From contig DATAXV010000176.1 in assembly GCA_036272915.1 (NCBI GenBank), forward strand, positions 1 to 43,488: a stretch of DNA of 43,488 bases, in the 5' to 3' direction. The notes under the pieces were generated by a model. It was not told the origin of the DNA, searched no databases, and saw only the letters and a program-made list of their open reading frames with translations. Made by a program: the position numbers and the translations under genes. This stretch comes from DATAXV01 sp036272915 (GTDB lineage Bacteria > Chloroflexota > Dormibacteria > Dormibacterales > Dormibacteraceae). Shown here one piece after another: positions 33,546 through 41,118 of this stretch (positions are counted from its first letter, which is position 1; every line of letters begins with the position of its first letter).

Positions 33546-34667
33546 CTACGGGAGTCCGTTGGCGACCGCCAGGACCTGATTCAGGGAGTAGGTCCCGCCG
33601 ACGGCGTAGACGACCCCGTTCTGGATCCAGACCACGGCCGCGCCCAGACCGGTGTTGTCGCCGAAGGCGGTGCCCTGCACCCCATGGACGGTGACCGAGG
33701 TGGCCGACGCCTGGGCCAGCGGGATCGGGATCGGCAGGCTGCCGGCCGAGCCGCCGAGCGACTGGATCAGGTTGCGGGCGTTGGCGGTCAGGCCGGGCTG
33801 CGAGAGCAGGACCTGCTTGAGCTCGTCCAGGCTGACGCCGGTGGAGTAGACGGTCGGCGCCCGCGCCTCGCCGATGGCGAGGACGCTGCCGATGTTGCTG
33901 GTGTCGCCGCTCTGCTCGGCCGACTTGAGCTGGCCGGTGTCGCCGTAGATGGCGGCCTCACCGGGACCGCCCTTGAGGACCAGCGTGCTGCCGTCGACCC
34001 CGGCCGGGAAGGTGGGCGCCTGACGGCCGTCCCTGGCCGCCTGGGCCGCCGCCTTGGCCTGATCGAAGGTGAAGCTGCTCACGCTCTGATTCATCGAGTC
34101 CCAGCTCTCGGGCAGCGCCGACGCGCCCGTGGGCAGGTTGGTCGGCTGGATCTCGGCCAGGCCGCTGGCTGACGCCGCCGCCGCCGCCGAGCTCTGGCTC
34201 TGCACCGCCGGGCGCGACTGCCAGGCGACGGTGCCGTAGCTGGCGAGCGGCTGCAGGCTGTCCACGTCCTGGCTGGAGAGAGTGACCGGCTGGATCTGCT
34301 TGGGCTGGAAGAGCTGGTCGAGGCTGGCGCCGAACGGGGACAGGGTCAGCGCGCCGACCAGCACCAGGGCCAGGGCGACGCCGAGGGCGGGGACCCGCCA
34401 GCCGGCGAGTCGGAAGGGCGCTCGCACCGGGCGGCGCTCACGGCCCGACTCGGGCAGGGCGCGCCGCAGCCGCTCGTAGGCGGCGTGCGAATCCACCGTC
34501 ACCCCGTCGACCAGCAGCGCCTGCCGCGCCTCGCGAGCGTCACCGGCGATCGCGTCCAAACGCTCGCGGCACACCTCGCAGCCGGCGAAGTGCCGCCTGT
34601 CCCGCTCCTCGATCGCGTGAGGATCGTCGTACAGGCGCCGCAGCGTCCCCTCACTGAGGTGTCGCAT
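33546..34667 (-). CDS. Membrane anti-sigma factor with zinc-finger ZAS domain and large extracellular domain
   Basis: A 373-residue partner of the adjacent ECF sigma factor. The N-terminus has the HxxxCxxC zinc site (H26, C30, C33 in RRHFAGCEVCRERL), one membrane span at about 91-111 (VPALGVALALVLVGALTL), then about 260 outside residues. The outer part begins with a Ser/Ala/Gln-rich stretch and ends in a DUF4367-like pattern (AAVVWIQNGVVYAVGGTYSLNQVLAVANGL). Normally the cytoplasmic domain holds the sigma factor until an envelope signal is sensed. Its start lies inside the sigma gene, overlapping by 17 bp. The Ser/Gln-rich part may be a flexible or sensory stalk. Confidence 0.82.
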   Translation of the reverse strand: MRHLSEGTLRRLYDDPHAIEERDRRHFAGCEVCRERLDAIAGDAREARQALLVDGVTVDSHAAYERLRRALPESGRERRPVRAPFRLAGWRVPALGVALALVLVGALTLSPFGASLDQLFQPKQIQPVTLSSQDVDSLQPLASYGTVAWQSRPAVQSQSSAAAAASASGLAEIQPTNLPTGASALPESWDSMNQSVSSFTFDQAKAAAQAARDGRQAPTFPAGVDGSTLVLKGGPGEAAIYGDTGQLKSAEQSGDTSNIGSVLAIGEARAPTVYSTGVSLDELKQVLLSQPGLTANARNLIQSLGGSAGSLPIPIPLAQASATSVTVHGVQGTAFGDNTGLGAAVVWIQNGVVYAVGGTYSLNQVLAVANGLP

Positions 34668-35283
34668 TGTGGTTCATCTCCTTGCGCAGAGCCTGCTCCG
34701 CGCGCCGCAAGAGGGTCCCTATCTGACCCGTGCTCACACCCAGCGCGGCACCGACCTCGACGTAGCTGAGGCCGCTGTAGCGCAGGGTCAGAACGGACGC
34801 CGCCTTTCGGGGCATGCGGCGCAGGGCCTGGCGCACCCGCTGCCGCTCCTCCATGACCTCGACCACCTGCTGGGGGTCGGGGGCGTCGCTCTGAAGATCG
34901 GCGCTGGCCAGCTCGCGGCGCTGGCGCCGACGGTGAGAACGGATCCGGTTGAGAGCGGTGTGGGTGGCCGCCCGGTGAAGCCAGGGCGCGGCGTAGTCGG
35001 CCTCCGGATCGTGGCGCCGATGGAAGTCCAGGAACACCTCCTGGGCCACATCCTCGGCCTCGCTGCGCTCGGCGAGCACCCGATGGGCGATCGCCACCAC
35101 CCTGCCGTACTCAGCCAGGAAGAGGCGCTCGAAGGGGTCTGCGGTGACCGTTCCTCTCTCACCGCGTATCCCGGACTGCGAACTCACGACCTTGGCCTTC
35201 ACTGCAGGGAGAGCACCGCCTGAACCATCTTTTGTGACGTGCGGCGCGGGGGCGCCGGGGGCCGCGGCCCCCGGCACCATCAT
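34651..35283 (-). CDS. ECF RNA polymerase sigma factor
   Basis: A 210-residue extracytoplasmic-function sigma-70 protein. Region 2 is FERLFLAEYGRVVAIAHRVLAERSEAEDVAQEVFLDFHRR (about 51-90) and region 4 is LRRMPRKAASVLTLRYSGLSYVEVGAALGVSTGQIGTLLRRAEQALRKEM. About 45 Gly/Ala/Pro-rich residues precede region 2, so a later start (for example GTG near 35204) is possible. The ATG at 35283 is kept because AGAGG lies 5 nt upstream and it is one base after the DUF6295-like stop. The overlapping downstream gene is its anti-sigma factor. ECF factors often control their own operon; no repeated promoter could be matched here. Confidence 0.88.
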   Translation of the reverse strand: MMVPGAAAPGAPAPHVTKDGSGGALPAVKAKVVSSQSGIRGERGTVTADPFERLFLAEYGRVVAIAHRVLAERSEAEDVAQEVFLDFHRRHDPEADYAAPWLHRAATHTALNRIRSHRRRQRRELASADLQSDAPDPQQVVEVMEERQRVRQALRRMPRKAASVLTLRYSGLSYVEVGAALGVSTGQIGTLLRRAEQALRKEMNHNATPQ

Positions 35284-35284
35284 G

Positions 35285-35575
35285 TCAGCCTCTGCTCGAA
35301 GCCGCCTCGAGCTCGGGGATCAGGCCCGGCGGGACCTCGGCCAGCGTCGCCTGGATGGCCTCGACCAGCGCCATCGCCGACGGTGCGGTCAGCTCCACGG
35401 CGATGCGCGCCGAGGGTCCCTTGGAGGGATTCAGGAAGTCGATGTTGAGGGTGTGCTCGGCGGGAGCGTGCTGGGGATGATCGAAGTAGACCGTCGCCTT
35501 CTCCAGCGGCAGCCAGCCCGACCCGGCCTTGCCGCTGCCCTCGACCTCGAGGCTCTTGGTGATGTAGGTGCACAT
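35285..35575 (-). CDS. DUF6295-like small protein
   Basis: A 96-residue soluble protein beginning MCTYITKSLEVEGSGKAGSG and continuing WLPLEKATVYFDHPQHAPAEH, a pattern I recognise as the DUF6295 family, of unknown function. Family members I recall share the MCTYIT start and the VYFDHP and NIDFLNP motifs; they are short, alpha/beta and lack signal peptides. GAGGAG lies 6 nt before the ATG. It is placed between the dienelactone hydrolase (10-bp gap) and the sigma factor (1-bp gap), so it is part of the same message. The Cys2 and conserved His residues could bind metal, which is speculation. Confidence 0.75.
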   Translation of the reverse strand: MCTYITKSLEVEGSGKAGSGWLPLEKATVYFDHPQHAPAEHTLNIDFLNPSKGPSARIAVELTAPSAMALVEAIQATLAEVPPGLIPELEAASSRG

Positions 35576-35585
35576 GGCTCGCTCC

Positions 35586-36329
35586 TCAGGCCGCCAGGTA
35601 GCGGCCGTACCAGTCGTAGATGCGCTCCCAGCCGTCCTTGGCCGCCTCCGGCCGGTAGCTGGGACGGTCGACGGCGAAGAAGGCGTGCCCGGCGCCCTCG
35701 TAGCTGTGGAAGTCGTAGGTCTTGCCGTGCTCCTTCAGCGCCTCCTCCAGCTCGGCCACCTGCGCCGGCGAGGGGTAGGCGTCCTCGGCTCCGAAGAGGC
35801 CGAGGAGGGGGCAGTGGAGGTCCTTGGCCAGGTGCACGATCGGGCCGACCTTGAGCGGCATGCCCTCCGGCGGCTTGCCGACGACGAACGCGCCGTAGCA
35901 GTCGACGGCGGCGTCAACCGGCAGGCTGCAGGCGGAGAGGAACGACTGGCGCCCGCCCGAGCAGTAGCCGATGACACCGACCTTGCCGTTGGACGTGGTC
36001 ATCGCGCGGAGGTGGGCGGCGGCGCCACCGACATCGCCGACCAGACGCTCGTCGGGAACGCCGCCCTGAGCTCGGGCGGTGGCCGCCGCGTCGTCCGGGC
36101 TCGCGCCTGGCGCCTCCCGCCAGTACAGGTTGGGGCAGATCGCGTTGTAGCCGTGGAACGCGAAGTTCCTCGTGATCTCCTTGGTCGCCTCGTCGTAGCC
36201 GGGCATGTGATGGATCACCACCACCCCACCGCGTGGGCCCGGGCCGAGCGGACGGGCGAGGTAAGCCTCGATCTCATCACCACCGTGACCGGCGATGTGC
36301 ACGGTCTCCGCCAGCATCGCGTCGTACAT
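35586..36329 (-). CDS. Dienelactone hydrolase family protein
   Basis: A 247-residue alpha/beta hydrolase of the DLH type with the complete triad: Cys123 in VIGYCSGGRQ, Asp183 in FGAEDAYPS, and His215 in EGAGHAFF. It differs from classic DLH in the upstream NFAFHGYNAICPNLYWRE, common in the larger family whose substrates are mostly unknown. AGGAGG lies 4 nt before the ATG at 36329. It is the first gene of the six-gene unit that continues with DUF6295-like, sigma, anti-sigma and ABC genes. A 22-bp perfect palindrome sits about 20 bp upstream of its start. Confidence 0.88.
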   Translation of the reverse strand: MYDAMLAETVHIAGHGGDEIEAYLARPLGPGPRGGVVVIHHMPGYDEATKEITRNFAFHGYNAICPNLYWREAPGASPDDAAATARAQGGVPDERLVGDVGGAAAHLRAMTTSNGKVGVIGYCSGGRQSFLSACSLPVDAAVDCYGAFVVGKPPEGMPLKVGPIVHLAKDLHCPLLGLFGAEDAYPSPAQVAELEEALKEHGKTYDFHSYEGAGHAFFAVDRPSYRPEAAKDGWERIYDWYGRYLAA

Positions 36330-36352
36330 GCATCCTCCTTGTGACTGGGGCC

Positions 36353-36374
36353 GTCGCGGGGGATCCCCCGCGAC
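36353..36374. promoter_or_regulatory. 22-bp perfect palindrome upstream of the six-gene operon
   Basis: Half-site GTCGCGGGGGA followed by its exact reverse complement, with no spacer (centre in GGATCC). It lies 24 bp upstream of the dienelactone hydrolase start and 250 bp past the AraC gene's stop. As RNA it would form a short, very stable stem; as DNA it could be a dimeric operator. The remaining 36375-36615 shows nothing further. Confidence 0.5.
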
Positions 36375-36615
36375 CTCCGAAGTATCTGCCTCGCGCCGTC
36401 GCGAGCAGGGAGGGGAGGTTGCATAGGCAACGTCGCCGCCGGTCAGGCACCCCCGCCGAGACCGCGCGGATCCAGGGTCGCTCGGGGATCGGAGAGCGCC
36501 GACCTGAACAGACCATCGAGGCGGCGCACCGCCGCCGAGAGCGAGTATTCCCGAGGTTCCCATCACGCTGCGGCGGGGAACGCGTCGCCACCCAGGTCAC
36601 GCGCCAGGCCGGCGC

Positions 36616-37446
36616 TCACCGACCCTGGCCGCGGCGATAACCGCGGGGACTCACCCCCTGGCGCCGGCGGAATTGGCGGCTGAGATAGAAGGACGAGGAG
36701 AAGCCGACCGTCGACGCGATCGTCTCCAGGCTCTCCGAGGTGAAGCGGAGCAGCCGCGCGGCCTCCTCGACGCGGAGGTTCAGGATCAGGTTGCTGATCG
36801 AGTCACCCACCTGCTCGCGAAAGAGGTGGGCCAGCCGCGACGGCGAGAGGGCCACCTCCCGGGCCAGGACGTCGACGCGATGCGGGGCCGCCGGGTTCTC
36901 GCGGATGATCGTCAGCACCCGCTCGATGCGAGGGTCGAGGGGCCTGCCCGCGCTTCCCTCGCCCGCAGCCAGGAGCATCACCTCCTCCAGCCGGTTGAGC
37001 GCGAGCAGCCTGCCCAGATCGGGGTCGTCCTGACCCGGTGACCGCGCGAGCTCCGCCTGTACTGTCGTGAAGGCGTCGGAGACCCGTGATCGCGTCGCCG
37101 AAGCCGAGATCCGGACCCGGGCGAGGCCCGGTGCGATCTCGGGGAGGCGCCACCAGCGCTGCCATTCCGGGCGAGCCTGGAAGTGCGCCCAGAAGAACTC
37201 CCAACGCCCGCCGGGCGGCACCGAGTAGTCGTGGACGGCGCGAGGATGCAGCAGGATCAGGTCGCCCGGATCGGCCGTCAGGTCGACGCCGGAGGGCGCC
37301 CTGACCCGGCCCCTGCCGCCGACCGTGTACATGACCAGCCAGCTGCCGGAGCCCCGCGAACGGAACACGGCATAGCCCTCTCCCCTGACGAAGTGGCCGG
37401 CCACCAGGACGGCCGGTGGCGGTGACGCCTCGTCGTGGCGGGTCAC
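36616..37446 (-). CDS. AraC-family transcriptional regulator
   Basis: A 276-residue regulator with an N-terminal cupin-like effector domain (about 10-150; WLVMYTVGGRGRV, DPGDLILLHPRAVHDY, WEFFWAHF) and a C-terminal double helix-turn-helix (about 175-276). The latter has VDVLAREVALSPSRLAHLFREQVGDS and SLETIASTVGFSSSFYLSRQFRRRQGVSPRGYRR, the AraC signature. The sensor part resembles regulators of sugar catabolism. Start is GTG at 37446, six bases after TACGAT, with no ribosome site. It is divergent from the PhyH-like gene, which is therefore its most likely target. Confidence 0.9.
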   Translation of the reverse strand: MTRHDEASPPPAVLVAGHFVRGEGYAVFRSRGSGSWLVMYTVGGRGRVRAPSGVDLTADPGDLILLHPRAVHDYSVPPGGRWEFFWAHFQARPEWQRWWRLPEIAPGLARVRISASATRSRVSDAFTTVQAELARSPGQDDPDLGRLLALNRLEEVMLLAAGEGSAGRPLDPRIERVLTIIRENPAAPHRVDVLAREVALSPSRLAHLFREQVGDSISNLILNLRVEEAARLLRFTSESLETIASTVGFSSSFYLSRQFRRRQGVSPRGYRRGQGR

Positions 37447-37518
37447 AGCAGGATCGTACAGGTATCGGGCGGTTCCGTTCATTCCCCGCCGGCGGCGCGG
37501 GCTCGTAGCGTCGAGGTC
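37447..37518. promoter_or_regulatory. Divergent leaderless promoters of AraC and PhyH-like genes
   Basis: On the minus strand TACGAT (37458-37453) lies six bases before the AraC GTG. On the plus strand TAGCGT (37506-37511) lies seven bases before the dioxygenase ATG. Between them are about 45 bp that must hold both -35 regions and any AraC-site. Confidence 0.5.
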
Positions 37519-38325
37519 ATGAGCAGCACAGCCACCGGGCCCCTGACGGAGGAGGCGACCGCCTTCGAGGAGCAGGGGTATCTCATCGCCCGAGGCCTGT
37601 TCGGGCGTACCGAGATCGACGGTCTTCGCGACAACTTCATGGCCCTGCACGGCGCGGGGCCGGTGCCCGGCTTCTTCGAGCCCAAGCGCGGCGTCGAGGG
37701 GGACATCCTCGCCGTCTACCCGCGGGTCATGCACCCCCACCGCTTCAACGAGATGGCGCTCCGCTACATGCTCGACGCCAGACTCGCGGCGATCCTCGAG
37801 CGCCTCTTCCAGGAGGAGCCGCTGGCCGCGCAGAGCATGTTCTACTTCAAGCCGCCCGGCGCCAGGGGCCAGGCCCTGCACCAGGACAACTTCTACCTGA
37901 AGGTCGAGCCCGGGACCTGCATCGCCGCCTGGGTCGCGGTGGATCGGGCCGACCCCGAGAACGGCGGCCTCGAGGTGGTCCCGGGGAGCCATCGCCTGGA
38001 CGTGTTCTGCCCCGAGGAGGCGGATCCCGAGGTCTCCTTCACCCGCGACTACGTTCCCGTCCCCGCGGGCATGCGGGCGACCCCGATCGTGCTCGATCCC
38101 GGCGACGTCCTCTTCTTCAACGGCAGCGTCGTCCACGGATCCCAGCCGAACAGCAGTCACGACCGCTTCCGCCGCGCCTTCATCTGTCACTACATCGGGC
38201 GCTCCTCGGAGCGGATGTCGGCGTGGTACCGGCCGATCCTGACCATGGGCGGCGACGAGGTCGGGATCGAGGCCAACGAGGGCGGCGGTCCCTGCGGCAC
38301 CGAGCAGGCCGCCGGTCCGCATTGA
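37519..38325 (+). CDS. Phytanoyl-CoA dioxygenase (PhyH) family protein
   Basis: A 268-residue Fe(II)/2-oxoglutarate-dependent oxygenase. The iron ligands are visible as His121 and Asp123 (LHQDNFYL) and His206 (NGSVVHGSQPN). The 2-oxoglutarate-binding Arg follows at about 217-219 (DRFRRAF). ENGGLEVVPGSHR is a family-wide motif. Family members hydroxylate lipids, amino acids, or natural products; here the substrate is unknown. The divergent AraC regulator with a cupin domain suggests induction by a small carbon compound. The gene runs to a Gly/Pro-rich tail and ends 10 bp before the stop of the convergent Qng1-like gene. Confidence 0.9.
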   Translation: MSSTATGPLTEEATAFEEQGYLIARGLFGRTEIDGLRDNFMALHGAGPVPGFFEPKRGVEGDILAVYPRVMHPHRFNEMALRYMLDARLAAILERLFQEEPLAAQSMFYFKPPGARGQALHQDNFYLKVEPGTCIAAWVAVDRADPENGGLEVVPGSHRLDVFCPEEADPEVSFTRDYVPVPAGMRATPIVLDPGDVLFFNGSVVHGSQPNSSHDRFRRAFICHYIGRSSERMSAWYRPILTMGGDEVGIEANEGGGPCGTEQAAGPH

Positions 38326-38335
38326 CGGCTCCGGT

Positions 38336-39202
38336 TCAGTAGAAGACGGTTCGGACGCGGTGGTAGGGGCGCGCCCCGGGAAGGTCCTGGGCCGCCTCCC
38401 ACAGCATCCAGTCGACCTCGATCGACCGGAGGTCGCGGCCCCGGCCCGCAAGCTCCTCGCGCAGACGCTCGACGGTCACCACCGTGGCCGCCCTGATCTC
38501 GACCTCGGCCGGCTCACCGGCCGCCAGCTCCTCCCTTCCGTCAACGCGCCGGGCGAGCTCCTCGCCGTAGGCGATGGCGCCCCACTCGCGCAGGATCTGG
38601 GGGAGCTTGTAGTCGGCGAAGCAGGTCAGCCGATCGAGGTCGGGAAACCGGCAGGCTCCGGCACCGGCGAGGTCGGCGGCGAGGATCTGGGCCCGCTTCA
38701 GGAACTGGATCCGGCGGCCGTCGTAGTCGGCGACGTCGTCGAAGGAGCGCAGCCTGGAGGCGCGGCGGGCGGTCTCCACCGCCGTGTCGGCGACCATGGC
38801 GTCGGGGCCGGCGGCGGCGAGCTCGCGGAGCCCGGCGGCGCGCTCCTCGAGCATGGGCAGGGGCCCGAGCAGCTCACCCAGACGGGCCGCCGAGATCCGG
38901 CTCAGCCGCTCCCGGCTCTCGAGCTCGTCGCCGGCCGCGTAGGCGTCGCGCAGCCGTTCCGCCAGCTCCCAGTAGCCGCCGGCCGAGCCGCCCCAGAAGG
39001 AGAAGTTGAGCGTGTCGAGGACGACCATGTAGTGCCGGGTCCGGTCGATCGGGCCGGAGAAGTGGCGCCTCCCGTCCCAGGGCGGGACCTCGCGACCGGC
39101 GATCGCCCCGCGGGCCGCGTCCAGAGACCCGATGTGGACCTGGCGCGCCCGGGATACGACCCAGGCGCAACCCTCGCGGACCCCGAGCGGGTCCTCGCTC
39201 AA
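38336..39202 (-). CDS. Queuosine salvage protein (Qng1/DUF2419 family)
   Basis: A 288-residue protein matching the queuosine 5'-phosphate N-glycosylase/hydrolase family, which frees queuine from queuosine nucleotides for reuse in tRNA. Family landmarks in order: DPLGVREGCAWVVSRARQV at the start, LDTLNFSFWGG (62-72), GYWELAERLRDA, LPMLEERAAGLREL, GRRIQFLKRAQILAADL, FPDLDRLTCFADYKLPQILR with the conserved Asp197, and EVDWMLWEAAQ. The start is TTG at 39202, whose TTGA overlaps the EVE gene's stop by four bases. No ATG or GTG is available nearby in frame. Bacterial members are known, including in Chloroflexota. Its coupling to an EVE-domain gene is notable. Confidence 0.87.
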   Translation of the reverse strand: MSEDPLGVREGCAWVVSRARQVHIGSLDAARGAIAGREVPPWDGRRHFSGPIDRTRHYMVVLDTLNFSFWGGSAGGYWELAERLRDAYAAGDELESRERLSRISAARLGELLGPLPMLEERAAGLRELAAAGPDAMVADTAVETARRASRLRSFDDVADYDGRRIQFLKRAQILAADLAGAGACRFPDLDRLTCFADYKLPQILREWGAIAYGEELARRVDGREELAAGEPAEVEIRAATVVTVERLREELAGRGRDLRSIEVDWMLWEAAQDLPGARPYHRVRTVFY

Positions 39203-39723
39203 CCGGCGGCGGTCCGGCTCTGCTCCGTCCGCCGGAGCTCCTGCTCGACCAGCCGGAAGTCCTTCTGGGGGAGCTGGTGGACGTGGCCCTGGAAGGCGAG
39301 CGCCCAGTGCTCGGGCGGCCACTTCCTCACGTACTCCATGCGGTAGGCGATGTCGCGGGCGGGAACCCACTCCAACTCCTCCAGCACCACCTCGGGGCGG
39401 CTCCGGAAGCGCCAGGGGTGATCCTCCTCGCGGCGCGGCGACCGCCAGAGCGGCGAATGCTCCTCGAACATGCTCGAGGTCAGCGTGCAGGTGCCGGCGA
39501 AGGCCATCTTGCCGGTCACGTAGTACAGGACGCGGTCGCCCTCGCGCATGGTCTCGGCCCGGCGACGGTGGCGGCTGCGGACGCCGAGCAGCGTGTAGCC
39601 GCGCTCCCTCGTCTTGCGGAGGTTCTCCAGGGTGGTGACGACCATCCAGTACTGCGCCTTGCGCCTGGGCTGGCCCCCGCCACGTCGACGCCGCGGCCGG
39701 GCCTCGACCGCCTCCTCATTCAC
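39199..39723 (-). CDS. EVE-domain protein
   Basis: A 174-residue protein; after a basic Arg/Gly-rich N-terminus (about 1-22) comes a PUA-like EVE domain: AQYWMVVTTLENLRKTRERGYTLLGV, MREGDRVLYYVTGKMAFAGTCTLTSSMFEEHSPLW, and RSRPEVVLEELEWVPARDIA. EVE domains recognise modified bases in RNA or DNA. The start is GTG at 39723, eight bases after TACGAT and with no ribosome site. It is the first gene of a two-gene unit; its stop overlaps the TTG of the queuosine salvage gene. A role as reader of a modified base, or as a partner in queuosine recycling, is an inference from the pairing. Confidence 0.85.
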   Translation of the reverse strand: MNEEAVEARPRRRRGGGQPRRKAQYWMVVTTLENLRKTRERGYTLLGVRSRHRRRAETMREGDRVLYYVTGKMAFAGTCTLTSSMFEEHSPLWRSPRREEDHPWRFRSRPEVVLEELEWVPARDIAYRMEYVRKWPPEHWALAFQGHVHQLPQKDFRLVEQELRRTEQSRTAAG

Positions 39724-39731
39724 GGTCTGTG

Positions 39732-39737
39732 ATCGTA
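39732..39737 (-). promoter_or_regulatory. -10 box of the EVE-Qng1 unit
   Basis: TACGAT on the minus strand, eight bases before the GTG start; the same hexamer precedes the AraC gene. It suggests a leaderless mRNA. Confidence 0.5.
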
Positions 39738-39811
39738 CGCCCCGGAGGTGGTGTCATCGTGGCTCAGGACGTCGCTCGATCCCCGAAGCCAGACGGGGTG
39801 AAACCGGGACA

Positions 39812-40201
39812 TCACGAGCTCAGGCGCCCTCCGCTCCGGTCGTAGTGGCGCCTGGCCTCCTCCACGGACCCCAGGTTCTCGGCGGACCAGGCCGCGAGGG
39901 ATCCGAACACCGGACCGAGGCTTCGACCCAGATCGCTGATCTCGTATTCGACCCGGGGAGGGATCTCCGGGTAGTGGGTGCGCCGGACGAGTCCGTCGCG
40001 TTCCAGCTGGCGGAGGCGCTGGGTCAGCACCTTGGGCGTGATCCGCGCGATCCGGCTCTGCAGCTGTCCGAATCGCTGCCGCCCGTGCTCGTTGAGCAGC
40101 CAGAGGATGGGGGTCGTCCACTGTCCGAACACGACGTCGACGACGGGGCTGATCGGGCATGGCTCGGCTGGATCGACGGGCCTGGCCTCACCGGAGGTCA
40201 T
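39812..40201 (-). CDS. HxlR-family transcriptional regulator
   Basis: A 129-residue winged-helix regulator. The N-terminal CPISPVVDVVFGQWTTPILWLL carries the family's redox-capable Cys (C15), as in YodB/HypR-type sensors of electrophiles and oxidants. The recognition helix region is RITPKVLTQRLRQLERDGLVRRTHYPEIPPRVEYEISDLG, the strongest HxlR signature. It is divergent from two NmrA-like reductases across a 67-bp AT-rich region, which is the classic HxlR-target layout. ATG at 40201 lacks a ribosome site. Confidence 0.92.
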   Translation of the reverse strand: MTSGEARPVDPAEPCPISPVVDVVFGQWTTPILWLLNEHGRQRFGQLQSRIARITPKVLTQRLRQLERDGLVRRTHYPEIPPRVEYEISDLGRSLGPVFGSLAAWSAENLGSVEEARRHYDRSGGRLSS

Positions 40202-40268
40202 CGCAGTATCTCATTGATAGTCACTTTCCTGTTGGTACCTACTATACGGACGGTGCTAGCTTGGCCGC
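40202..40268. promoter_or_regulatory. HxlR/NmrA divergent promoter-operator region
   Basis: This AT-rich gap contains GATAGT (40216-40221) and ACTAT (40241-40245), arms of an imperfect inverted repeat, plus GTATCTCATTGATAG with TATC/GATA arms (40208-40219). TAGCTT (40257-40262) is six bases before the first reductase ATG, a leaderless -10. TACTAT (40240-40245) is another -10 candidate. HxlR binding here is inferred. Confidence 0.55.
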
Positions 40269-41096
40269 ATGATCGTGGTTACCGGAGCAACGGGAAACGT
40301 GGGGCGGGAGCTGGTCGCGGCACTGGCCGCGGCGGGAGAGCGGGTGACGGCGGTCTCTCGAACGCCTCGGGAGGAGGCGGGACCGGGTCTCATCACGTGG
40401 AGGCGGGCGGACCTCGAGGAACCCGAAACCCTGGAGTCGATGGTGTCCGGGGCGGAGTCGTTGTTCCTCCTGGCGACCGCGGCGGAGCCGGGCGACATCC
40501 TCAGGGTTGCGAGTGCGGGCGGGGTCCGTCGGATCGTTCTCCTGTCCTCCCAGGCCGCCGGCACCAGGCCGGACGCACCCGCGTCCGCCCACTTCCGAAC
40601 GTTCGAGGAAGCGGCGAGGAGCTCCGGCATGCGGTGGACGATCCTGCGGCCGGGCGGATTCGATTCCAACGCGCTGTGGTGGCGGGAGTCGATCCGACGC
40701 AACCGGACCGCCGCCGCGCCTTCCGCCGACGTCGGGCTTCCCCTCGTCGATCCGGCCGACATCGCCGGCGTGGCGGCGGCCGCCCTGCGGGATGGAGCGC
40801 ATGACGGTCGCACCTACCATCTCACGGGTCCGGTCCCGGTCTCTCCCCGGGAGCAGGCGACGGCGATCGAGCATGCGCTGGGCGTCCCGATTCGCTTCCT
40901 GGAGCAGACCCGGGAGCGGGCTCGGGAGGAGATGCTCCGGTTCATGCCACCGGCGATCGTCGAGGGCACCCTCGCCATCCTGGGCACGCCGTCGGCGGCC
41001 GAGGTGCGGGTGAGCCCGGACGTCGAACGCGTTCTCGGCCGTCCGGCCCATCCATTCGCCGAGTGGGCGCGCCGGAACGCCCCGGTCTTCATGTGA
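40269..41096 (+). CDS. NmrA-like NAD(P)-binding reductase (copy 1)
   Basis: A 275-residue atypical short-chain dehydrogenase. The N-terminal VTGATGNVGRELVAAL is the NAD(P) motif, followed by VTAVSRTPRE where the ribose 2'-phosphate is sensed. SSGMRWTILRPGGFDSNALWW is the segment where NmrA/QOR2-type proteins have their active-site equivalent, and the catalytic Tyr-Lys pair is absent as in that group. Such proteins reduce quinones or sense NAD(P) ratios. Its divergent HxlR regulator supports a role in quinone or electrophile stress. It begins six bases after TAGCTT. Confidence 0.88.
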   Translation: MIVVTGATGNVGRELVAALAAAGERVTAVSRTPREEAGPGLITWRRADLEEPETLESMVSGAESLFLLATAAEPGDILRVASAGGVRRIVLLSSQAAGTRPDAPASAHFRTFEEAARSSGMRWTILRPGGFDSNALWWRESIRRNRTAAAPSADVGLPLVDPADIAGVAAAALRDGAHDGRTYHLTGPVPVSPREQATAIEHALGVPIRFLEQTRERAREEMLRFMPPAIVEGTLAILGTPSAAEVRVSPDVERVLGRPAHPFAEWARRNAPVFM

Positions 41097-41118
41097 TGGC
41101 GGCCAGGAGGTCAGCGGA

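Noticed and set aside
37447..38451. Long N-terminal extension of the AraC gene through the PhyH-like gene
   Set aside because: The frame is antisense to a clear dioxygenase gene; the GTG at 37446 begins the cupin domain and has a -10 box six bases upstream.
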